A stretch of 64,000 nucleotides of DNA, from contig CAWKLQ010000008.1 of assembly GCA_963850525.1 (NCBI GenBank), positions 1,488,001 to 1,552,000 on the forward strand, in the 5' to 3' direction. The notes under the pieces were generated by a model. The model was not told the DNA's origin. It did not search any database and saw nothing but the letters and a program-made list of their open reading frames with translations. Source of the DNA: JAEMQF01 sp963850525. Lineage in GTDB: Bacteria; Pseudomonadota; Gammaproteobacteria; Burkholderiales; Burkholderiaceae_C. The number at the start of each line of letters is the position of its first letter. The stretch's first letter is position 1. Below, in pieces: positions 50,739 through 58,344 of the stretch. A program made the position numbers and the translations under genes.

Positions 50739-51452
50739 ATGCCCCATTCGCTGCTCCTCGTAGAAGCCAACATCTTGTTGCGCCAAGGCTTGCAGGCCTT
50801 GTTCGCCGTGCACGGCGAGTTCGACGTGGTCGCCCAGGCCAGCGACGGCCGCGAGGCCTTGCAACAGGTGAGCGCGTGCACTCCGGACCTGGTGTTGATC
50901 GACTCGCAGCTGCCGAGCGCGTGCGGAATTCAGATCGCGGCGCAGATCAAGCGCCGCCTGCCGGCGACGCGCCTCATCATGCTCACCCAGACCAAGACCA
51001 ACGACTGCGTGCGCGAGTCGCTGCAGGCCGGGGTCGACGGTTATGTGCTGAAAGACGCGAGCTTCGAGGAGCTGTTGATGGCACTGCGCAGCGTCGCGTT
51101 GGGCAAAAAGTACCTGAGCCCGGACGTGTCGCAATTGCTGGTGCAGGGCTACCTGAACCCGCAGACCGCGGCACAGGCGTCGGAGCAGGCCTCGACCAGG
51201 TTGACGGCGCGCGAACGCAGCATCCTGCAGCTCGTCGCCGAAGGCCGCACCAACCGCGCGGCGGCGGAGTTTCTCAGCATCAGCCCGAAGACGGTGGAAA
51301 AACACCGGGCGAGCCTGATGCGCAAGTTCGGCCTGCGCAACGCGACCGAGCTGACCTTCGCCGCGATGGACATGGGCCTGGTGGAGCGGCCGAGCATGGG
51401 CCTGCGGCGCGATCCGACGCCGCGCTTCGAGCTGCGCGGCAATGCCGCTTGA
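50739..51452 (+). CDS. NarL/LuxR-type response regulator (second paralogue)
   Basis: The 237-residue protein has phospho-acceptor D55 (LVLIDSQLPS), Thr in MLTQTKT and Lys in YVLKDASF. The N-terminal acidic pair is E9-A10. The LuxR helix-turn-helix reads LTARERSILQLVAEGRTN and ISPKTVEKHRASLMRKFG. It is strongly similar along its length to the regulator at 62635 and has the same length. Its 3' end overlaps the lytic transglycosylase gene by 11 bases, so the two are coupled. Confidence 0.92.
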   Translation: MPHSLLLVEANILLRQGLQALFAVHGEFDVVAQASDGREALQQVSACTPDLVLIDSQLPSACGIQIAAQIKRRLPATRLIMLTQTKTNDCVRESLQAGVDGYVLKDASFEELLMALRSVALGKKYLSPDVSQLLVQGYLNPQTAAQASEQASTRLTARERSILQLVAEGRTNRAAAEFLSISPKTVEKHRASLMRKFGLRNATELTFAAMDMGLVERPSMGLRRDPTPRFELRGNAA

Positions 51453-52287
51453 TCGGCCGCAACACCGCCGAACCCTGCTTGTCGTTCGCGCCCGGCCCAG
51501 CCGGGATGGGCTGCGCCGCCTGAGCCTGACGGCCTGCGCCTGGGCCGGCCTGAGCGCCGTGCCTGCGTTGGCGCAGATCTATGCCGCGCCGTTGGCGCCC
51601 GGCGACAGCGCGAGCGCGATCGTGCTGTCCAACTTTCAAACCGAGCAGACACCGCTCGTGCTCGTCGCCGCGCCGCTCGCGGCCCAAGCTCACCCAGCCG
51701 CGCCGCCGGGCGCGCGCGTGGGAACATCGCCAGTCGCTGCGCCACTCACGCCGAACGCCGCGAAGCTCGGCGCGGGCCCGGTCATCACGCTCCGTGGCCC
51801 GGCGATCGCAGCGCGCCGCCCGCCCGCCGCGCCGCCGGCGATCGCGCAACTGATCGCCGCGGTCGCTGCCGAGCTGGACGTGGCGCCGAACCTGCTGCAC
51901 GCCGTGATCGCCGCCGAGTCCGGCTACGACCCCAAAGCGCTGTCGGCGCGCGGCGCGATGGGCTTGATGCAGTTGATGCCCGCCACCGCCAGGCGCTTCG
52001 GCGCGCGCGATGCGTACGCGCCGCGCGACAACGTGCGCGCGGGTGCGTCCTATCTGAAGTGGCTGCTCGCCGAGTTCGGCGGCGACCTCGAACTCGCGCT
52101 CGCGGCCTACAACGCCGGCGAGCAAGCGGTGCTCAAGCATGGCCGGCGCATCCCGCCCTACCCGGAAACTCGAGCGTATGTGCCGCGCGTGATCGGCTAC
52201 CTGCATTGCGTGAACGACGCCGAGTGCGCGGCCTCGCGGGTAGGGCGGACTCTCCCCCCCAGCCACGGGGGTCGCTCGCGAATTTAA
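51442..52287 (+). CDS. Lytic transglycosylase (SLT domain)
   Basis: The 281-residue protein has an N-terminal signal region (about residues 25-45, ALAQ cleavage), a Pro/Ala-rich spacer, and a C-terminal SLT domain. The catalytic Glu159 is in IAAESGYDPKA, followed by GAMGLMQLMPATARRFG and ALAAYNAGEQAV. It cleaves peptidoglycan to 1,6-anhydromuropeptides. Placed ahead of the secretion genes, it may open the wall for the envelope machine. Confidence 0.9.
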   Translation: MPLDRPQHRRTLLVVRARPSRDGLRRLSLTACAWAGLSAVPALAQIYAAPLAPGDSASAIVLSNFQTEQTPLVLVAAPLAAQAHPAAPPGARVGTSPVAAPLTPNAAKLGAGPVITLRGPAIAARRPPAAPPAIAQLIAAVAAELDVAPNLLHAVIAAESGYDPKALSARGAMGLMQLMPATARRFGARDAYAPRDNVRAGASYLKWLLAEFGGDLELALAAYNAGEQAVLKHGRRIPPYPETRAYVPRVIGYLHCVNDAECAASRVGRTLPPSHGGRSRI

Positions 52288-52301
52288 GTGACGGGTAAGC
52301 C
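52283..52301 (+). promoter_or_regulatory. Shared 19-base motif, copy 2 (upstream of gspG)
   Basis: TTTAAGTGACGGGTAAGCC lies 155 bases before the gspG start, overlapping the end of the transglycosylase gene. It differs from 50676-50694 at one position. Confidence 0.55.
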
Positions 52302-52456
52302 CGCCCACGGACCATGAGGACACAGGCATACGGGGTCTCGCGTCGAGGTCCCGACACAGCCAGGAAGCCTCAGGGAGGGCTCAACGAATGGTCCAGCCAA
52401 AACAAGGGTCGAGAGGGTCGATCCACCCGCACACCCGCCGCCTCCCTGCGGGCGGC

Positions 52457-52873
52457 ATGCAGCCCGCGACGCGCGGCTTCACGCTGCTCGAACTGCTGGT
52501 CGTGATGGTGATCATCGGCCTGCTTGCCGGCCTGGTGGCGCCGCGCTACTTCGACCAGGTGGGCAAGTCCAACACCAAGGTCGCGCGCGCCCAGATGGAT
52601 TCGCTGGAAAAGGCGCTCGATCAGTACCGCCTGGACGTCGGCCGCTACCCGAGCACGGAACAAGGCCTGGCCGCGCTGACGATCAAGCCGCAGAACCTGG
52701 AGAAGTGGGCCGGACCCTACCTGAAGCGCGCCGTGCCACCGGACCCCTGGGGCAGCCCTTACGTCTACAAGTCGCCCGGCGACCATGGCGACTTCGATCT
52801 GCTCTCGCTCGGCTCGGATGCGCAGCCCGGCGGCAACGGCGAGTCGGCCGACGTCGCGTCGTGGAAACAGTGA
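52457..52873 (+). CDS. gspG: Major pseudopilin GspG
   Basis: The 138-residue protein has a short leader ending at Gly7, then FTLLELLVVMVIIGLLAGLV with the essential Glu at mature position 5 (E12). The body has the GspG features RLDVGRYPSTEQGLAAL and DPWGSPYVYKSPG, with an acidic calcium-site region near DLLSLGSDA. It is processed by a prepilin peptidase not encoded here. It starts the gspG-gspF-gspE group. Confidence 0.94.
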   Translation: MQPATRGFTLLELLVVMVIIGLLAGLVAPRYFDQVGKSNTKVARAQMDSLEKALDQYRLDVGRYPSTEQGLAALTIKPQNLEKWAGPYLKRAVPPDPWGSPYVYKSPGDHGDFDLLSLGSDAQPGGNGESADVASWKQ

Positions 52874-52919
52874 TTTCAAGGACTGGGGCGTCATCCTGCT
52901 TCGCCAGCCACCCCCCTTC

Positions 52920-54125
52920 ATGATCAACTTTGATCTCGTCGTGCGCACGCCCCAGGGCGCTGTGCAAGCGATGAAGTTCGCCGCCGCCGACGCGGCGACC
53001 GCCGCCGCGTCGCTGGCCGACCGGGGCCTGCAGGTGTTGAGCTGCGTTCCCGGCAGCGCGCCCTGGCGGCTCGGTGCGGGCGCGCCGCGCCAGAAGTCGG
53101 CGCGCTTCGACATCGCGAACCTGGCCCAGGAACTCGCGCTGCTGATCGGCGCCGGGCTGTCGATCCTGGAAGCGCTGCGCACGCTCGAGGCGCGCGAACC
53201 GAATGCGCAGCGCCAGGCGGTGCTGCGCGACGTGCAGCGCAATGTGTCGGAGGGCCAGGCGCTGTCGGTCGCGCTCGGTCAGCACCCGGACCAGTTTCCG
53301 CCGCTGCTCGTGGCGAGTGTCTCGGCGAGCGAGCAGACCGGGGATCTCGGCACCGCGCTGCAGCGCTACGCCGCGCACCAGTTGAGCGTGCGCGCGCTGA
53401 CCGACAAGGTGTTCGGCGCCTGCGTCTACCCGATGCTGCTGCTGGCGCTGGGCACGCTCGTCGTGATGTTCCTGCTCGGCGTGGTGGTGCCGCGCTTCGC
53501 GACGCTGATGGAAAGCACGCAGCGCGAAATGCCCTGGAGTTCGCAGTTGTTGATGTCGTGGGGGCGCCTCGTCGCCGCGCACCCGTGGCCGCTCGCGGTC
53601 GGCGCCGCGGCGCTGCTGCTGATCGCCGGGTTCACGGTGCGCCACCTGGTGCGCAACGGCGCGCGTTCGGCGTGGGTGGATCGCATGCCAGCCATCGGCG
53701 CGATCGTGCGCCAGTTCCGCCACGCCCAGCTTTACCGCACCACCGGCATGCTGGTGCACGGCGGCATTGCCGCGCCGCGCGCGTTCGCGCTCGGCGCGGA
53801 CCTGCTCGGCGCCGCCGACCGGCCGCGCCTGCACGCCGCGCTGGCGCTGATTCAAGAGGGCCGCAGCATCAGTGACGCGCTGTCGGCCAGCGAGCTCGCC
53901 GACCCGGTGGCCAGCAGCATGCTCGCCGTGGCCGAGCGCAGCGGGGCGCTGGCCGACATCCTGGAGCGCATCGCCCAGTTCCACGAGGCCGGGCTGGCGC
54001 GCGCCATCGACCTGACGAGCCGCCTGTTCGAACCCGCTTTGATGATCCTGATCGGCCTGGTGATCGGTGCGATCGTCGTGCTGATGTACCTGCCGATCTT
54101 CGACCTCGCGTCGAGCCTGCAATGA
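52920..54125 (+). CDS. gspF: Type II secretion inner-membrane protein GspF
   Basis: The 401-residue protein has two GspF repeats, each with a cytoplasmic helical bundle. The first (LAQELALLIGAGLSILEAL) and the second (MLVHGGIAAPRAFAL) each lead to VSASEQTGDL/VAERSGAL motifs. Three membrane segments lie near 170-190, 220-240 and 375-395. It is the platform protein that couples the GspE ATPase to pseudopilus assembly. The stop overlaps the gspE start. Confidence 0.93.
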   Translation: MINFDLVVRTPQGAVQAMKFAAADAATAAASLADRGLQVLSCVPGSAPWRLGAGAPRQKSARFDIANLAQELALLIGAGLSILEALRTLEAREPNAQRQAVLRDVQRNVSEGQALSVALGQHPDQFPPLLVASVSASEQTGDLGTALQRYAAHQLSVRALTDKVFGACVYPMLLLALGTLVVMFLLGVVVPRFATLMESTQREMPWSSQLLMSWGRLVAAHPWPLAVGAAALLLIAGFTVRHLVRNGARSAWVDRMPAIGAIVRQFRHAQLYRTTGMLVHGGIAAPRAFALGADLLGAADRPRLHAALALIQEGRSISDALSASELADPVASSMLAVAERSGALADILERIAQFHEAGLARAIDLTSRLFEPALMILIGLVIGAIVVLMYLPIFDLASSLQ

Positions 54126-55855
54126 ACGCGCGGCCCCTGAAAGACACTTCGATGACGCCTTCACCTTCCGCCGTTTCCGGCGCCTTCGACGCCCACCTCG
54201 TGAGCCACGCGATCGCCACTGCGCCGGCCGGCTCGCGCCTGGCGTGGATCGCCGAACAGCTGGACCTCGCGCCGCAAATCCTGCTGTCCAAGGCGAGCCA
54301 GCACTTCGGCATGCCGGCGCTGGACATCGACGCGTTGCGCCGCCTGCAACCCGACTTCCAGCTGTTGTCGTTCGCCGAATGCCAGAAGCGCGGCTTGCTG
54401 GTCGGGCGCTTGCCGCGTTTCGGCGAAACCGAGGGCGAACTCAGCGTCATCCTCGCCGACCCGACCGACGCGCGCCAGCGCCGCTGGCTCGACGCGCAAC
54501 CGGGATTGCGCGACGCGCAGCGCGCCATCGCATCGGCCGCCGACATCCAGGCGGTGCTGGTCGTCGCCGAAAAAGGCCTGCGCGCGATGGACGGCGTGCA
54601 AGGCCGCCAGGAGGGCGCGACAACGCAGGACGCGAGCGCGCTGGCCATCTCCATCAGCCACATCGAAGCCGCGGCCAGCCCGGTCGTCAAGCTCGTCGAC
54701 TCCACATTGCACGACGCGCTGCGCGCCGGCGCGAGCGACATCCACCTCGAGACGCACGCCACCGGCATGGTCATCAAGTACCGCCTGGACGGCGTGCTGC
54801 AGGTGATCAAGCAGATCGATTCGATCGAGATCGCGCACCAGGCGGTCTCGCGCATCAAGGTGATCGCCGAACTCGACATCGCCGAGCGCCGCATCCCGCA
54901 GGACGGCCGCTTCAAAGTGATCGCCGACGCGCGCGACATCGACTTCCGCGTCTCGATCATGCCCAACCTGTTCGGCGAGGACGCGGTGCTGCGCGTGCTC
55001 GACCGCAAGCAGCTGATCGGCCAGATGAAGGGCCTCACACTCGACACGCTGCGCTTCGAGCCGGCGGTGTTGAACTTCATTCGCGACACGGCGCAGATGC
55101 CCTACGGCCTGCTGCTCGTCACCGGGCCCACCGGCAGCGGCAAGACGACGACGCTGTACGCGGCGCTGTCGGAAATCAACACGGGTCTGGACAAGATCGT
55201 CACGATCGAAGACCCGATCGAGTACCAGCTGCCGGGCGTGTTGCAGATCCCGGTGAACGAGAAGAAGGGCCTGAACTTCGCGCGCGGGCTGCGCTCGATC
55301 CTGCGCCACGACCCGGACAAGATCATGGTCGGCGAAATCCGCGACGCCGAAACCGCGCAGATCGCGGTGCAGGCGGCGCTCACCGGGCACCAGGTGTTCA
55401 CGACGGTCCACGCGAACAACGTGTTCGACGTGATCGGCCGCTTCGCCAACATGGGGGTGGACAGCTACAGCCTGGTCGCGGCGCTGAACGGAATCGTCGC
55501 GCAGCGCCTGCTGCGATTGAACTGCACGCATTGCGAGCAGGCCACCGTGTTGCCGGCGGAGCTGTTGCGGCGCAGCCGCGTCAGCGCGCAGACGGCGCAG
55601 GGCGCGACGTTCAAGCAGGGTCTGGGTTGCGCCGAGTGCCGCGGCACCGGCTACAAGGGCCGCCGCGCGATCGCCGAGACGCTGGCGATCAGCGACAACC
55701 TGCGCGAGCAACTGGTGCAGCGCGCGACACCGACGCAACTGCGCCAGGCGGCGCGCGCCGAAGGATTCACGAGTCTGCGCGACGCTGCGGTGGCGCTCGC
55801 GCTGTCCGGACAAACCACGTTGGAGGAGGTGAACCGTGTTACCCATGTGGCTTGA
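54122..55855 (+). CDS. gspE: Type II secretion ATPase GspE
   Basis: The 577-residue protein has an N-terminal MshEN-like domain, Walker A TGPTGSGKTTT at about 335-343 and the Asp box TIEDPIEYQLPG. It also has the His box LTGHQVFTTVHANN and a zinc element CTHC...CAEC near 460-505. It powers pseudopilin assembly. It overlaps gspF by four bases. The frame is intact, unlike the five genes that follow. Confidence 0.94.
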   Translation: MNARPLKDTSMTPSPSAVSGAFDAHLVSHAIATAPAGSRLAWIAEQLDLAPQILLSKASQHFGMPALDIDALRRLQPDFQLLSFAECQKRGLLVGRLPRFGETEGELSVILADPTDARQRRWLDAQPGLRDAQRAIASAADIQAVLVVAEKGLRAMDGVQGRQEGATTQDASALAISISHIEAAASPVVKLVDSTLHDALRAGASDIHLETHATGMVIKYRLDGVLQVIKQIDSIEIAHQAVSRIKVIAELDIAERRIPQDGRFKVIADARDIDFRVSIMPNLFGEDAVLRVLDRKQLIGQMKGLTLDTLRFEPAVLNFIRDTAQMPYGLLLVTGPTGSGKTTTLYAALSEINTGLDKIVTIEDPIEYQLPGVLQIPVNEKKGLNFARGLRSILRHDPDKIMVGEIRDAETAQIAVQAALTGHQVFTTVHANNVFDVIGRFANMGVDSYSLVAALNGIVAQRLLRLNCTHCEQATVLPAELLRRSRVSAQTAQGATFKQGLGCAECRGTGYKGRRAIAETLAISDNLREQLVQRATPTQLRQAARAEGFTSLRDAAVALALSGQTTLEEVNRVTHVA

Positions 55856-55860
55856 TCGTC

Positions 55861-56638
55861 GTGCCCAAGGTCTTGCAACTGCACCTCGGCCCGCAGCAAC
55901 TGCGCGCGAGGCTGATGCGCGGCAATCGCGTGCTCGCGCAGGCCGAACGCTCCGGGCCCGCCGCGCCGTCTGCGGCCGCGCTCGGCAAATGCCTGAAGGC
56001 CTTGCTCGCCACGCTCGCCGAGCAGAGCCCGCTGCGCGGCGCACGCGCCGACGCCGAGCTCGCCGACGCGCTGGTGCTGCTCGACGTGGTGGACGGCGAG
56101 TTCGCCGACCACGGCGAACGCCAGTTGCAAGCAGTCGCCGCGGCGTGCTGTGCCGAACTGCTGGGCGCGGCCGGCGCCGCCGCGCACGAGCTGCGCTGGC
56201 AGTTGCAGCGCGACGAGCGCCACCTGCTGATCTGCGCGCTGCCGCGCGATGTTCTGGCGATGCTGCGCGAGAGCCTGGCCGAGCACGATCTTGACGCTGC
56301 GCAGCGCGACGCCGCAACTGTGCAACGCCTGGAATCGACATGCCCGCGAACTCGGCGGCGGCAGCGCCGTGCTGGCGCTCGCGAACGCGTCGGGCGCCAC
56401 GGTGGCGTGCCTGCAGGACGGCGCGATCGCCGCGCTCGCCCGCTTCGGGCTGGGCGCCGGCGCATCGATTGCCGCGCTCGACGCTCAGGTGAACCGGCTC
56501 CAGGCCAGCCTCGGGCTCGGCGCCAACGCCGACAGCCGCTACCTGCTGGTGAGCGAGCGAATGGTCAGCCCGAAAGCGCTGGAACGCTGGACGCTGCTGG
56601 CCGGCGAAGCTGCGGTGGCGCAGGGGAGTGCGGCATGA
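55861..56638 (+). pseudogene. PilM/GspL-like gene with a +1 frameshift
   Basis: The first part, from GTG 55861, reads VPKVLQLHLGPQQLRARL to about EHD (nt 56285). After a net +1 shift near 56285-56300 it resumes as TLRSATPQLCNAWNRHAREL and continues to the stop at 56638, overlapping the next gene. The combined product of about 258 residues resembles an actin-fold PilM/GspL cytoplasmic scaffold by position and N-terminal pattern; the similarity is weak. As read, it ends prematurely in the first frame. Confidence 0.6.
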
Positions 56639-57178
56639 AAGCGCCCCCGCTGCAGATCGACTTCGCGAGCGCGAAGCCGCCCGCGAAGCGCGCCGCGCGC
56701 TGGATCGCGCTGTTGGGTGGCGCCGCGCTGATCGGCGTCGCGCTGCCGTGGGCCGAAACGACGCGCCGGCAGGCGGAGCTCGCGCAAGAGCTGAAGCAGG
56801 CGGAACAACAGCGCAGTGCGATCGCTCACTCCGGGGCCGCGCCAACCGGTCGCTGACCCGAAGCAGATCGCCCGCGAACGCGCGCTGCGCGACGCCACGC
56901 GCGGTTTGACCACGCCGTGGGCCGACCTGTTCGCGGCACTCGAAGGCGCGCCCACCGACGCGGTGGCGCTGCTGTCGATCGAGCCGAACGTGCCGAACCG
57001 CAGCGTGCGCCTGGGTGCCGAGGCGCGCGATGCGAAAGCCATGCTCAGCTACCTGTCCGCGCTGCAACACGACGTGCGCCTCACGCAAGTGGTGCTGATC
57101 ACGCACCAGGTGCAGCTGCAAACGCCGGGCACGCCGGTGCGCTTCCAGATTCAAGCCCTGTGGGCGGACGAACGATGA
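56635..57178 (+). pseudogene. PilN-like inner-membrane gene with a +1 frameshift
   Basis: The first frame (ATG 56635) has a basic N-terminus, one membrane segment (about residues 22-42, WIALLGGAALIGVALPW) and a coiled coil, then a TGA at 56856. A net +1 shift, best placed in the GGGG run near 56837, gives PRQPVADPKQIARERAL and a PilN-like domain to 57178. That domain includes VALLSIEPNVPNRSVRLGA and VVLITHQVQLQTPG. The combined length is about 180 residues. Confidence 0.65.
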
Positions 57179-57766
57179 AACCCAGCTCAGCCCCCGACAT
57201 CGCCGCTGCGCGCCCTGCACATCGCCCGCCTGCGTTTGCAGCGCCGGCTCGGCTGGGCGGGCCTCGGCGGCGCCGCGCTATTGCTGGCCGCGGCCGTGGC
57301 GGCGTTTGCCCTGCCCGGTCGGCAAGCCGACACGCAGGCGCTGGCGCAGCGCCTGCAGCGCACCCAGTCCGACACCCAGGCACTCGTGCAGCAGCGCGCC
57401 GCTTCGCCCGACAGCGCGCAGGCAAACCGCGCGCCGCAAACGCTCGCCGAGTTCAGCGCGCAGTTGCCCGCGCTGCGCGACAACGCCGCCGACCTGGCCA
57501 CGCTGCTGCGCCTGGCCGATGCGCACAAGCTGGCGCTGGTGAAGGGCGACTACCAACTGGGCAGCGACCCGCGTGCACCGGTGCAGTCGTACAGCGTCAC
57601 GCTGCCCGTGCACGGCAACTACGCGACGCTGAAGAAGTTCAGCGCCGAGGCGCTGCGCGCGCTGCCGCACGCCGTGCTCGACGAATTGCGCATGGAGCGC
57701 TTGGATGCCGCCAGCCCCGATGTCGACGCCCGGGTTCGCTTCACGCTGCTCTACAAGGGGGAATGA
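57175..57766 (+). pseudogene. PilO-like inner-membrane gene with a +1 frameshift
   Basis: The ATG overlapping the previous TGA opens MKPSSAP. After a net +1 shift, best placed in the CCCCC run near 57191, the frame reads LRALHIARLRLQRRLGW. A membrane segment, a coiled coil and a PilO-like ferredoxin domain (LALVKGDYQLGSDPRAPVQS, YSVTLPVHGNYATLKKFS) follow to the stop at 57766. The downstream frame covers nearly all of the protein, about 196 residues when joined. Confidence 0.65.
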
Positions 57767-57767
57767 C

Positions 57768-58344
57768 ATGGCCCTGCCCAATCCCTTGAAACTGATCGCC
57801 GCGTTGCTCGCCGGCAGCGCCGGGTTGATCCTGGCCCAGCAGTGGTCGGTGCGTGCCCAGGACAGCGACGCGATCGAAGTGGTGCCGCGCGAAGTGCGTG
57901 CGGCGGTCGATGCTTCCGGGGTCGTGAAGCGTTCGCAGCGGCGCCGAGTGAGCCGGCGCGCGCCTCGCCGCGCCCGACCGTGCGCACGCTCTGCTCGCCA
58001 CCGGCTCGCGCGCCTTCGCGGTGCACCGCTGGCTGCCGCCCGCCCCGCCGCCGCCACCTCCCCCGCCGCCGGCCGCGCCGGTGGTGGCGGCCGCACCCCC
58101 GCCGCCCGCCGCGCCGGTGGCGCCGCCGCTGCCGTTCGTCTTCGTCGGCATGCTTGAAAAAGGCCTGGAGCAGCGGCCGCAGGCCTTCCTCGCCAAGGGC
58201 GAGACGCTGCTCGTCGTTGGCGCGGGCGACCTGCTCGACAACAAGTCCTATCGAATCGAAACGCTTTCACCCCAGGAGATCGTCATGACCTACTTGCCGC
58301 TCGACACCCGGCAGACACTGCCGGTGGCCGGAGGAACCAAGTGA
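57768..58344 (+). pseudogene. PilP/GspC-like gene with a net +1 frameshift
   Basis: It starts at ATG 57768 with an N-terminal membrane/signal segment (PLKLIAALLAGSAGLILA). The frame changes between about 57925 and 57990. It resumes as LLATGSRAFAVHRWLPP, a Pro-rich linker and a PilP/GspC-like domain (FVGMLEKGLEQRPQAFLAKG). The end, NKSYRIETLSPQEIV then LPLDT, resembles proteins some Burkholderiales genomes label secretion system X translation initiation factor (from memory). It overlaps gspD. Confidence 0.62.

Noticed and set aside
58060..58110. Poly-proline coding run as a repeat element or CRISPR-like array
   Set aside because: It is a short Pro/Ala linker in the PilP/GspC-like gene. There are no regularly spaced repeats with unique spacers, and no CRISPR array was seen in the window.
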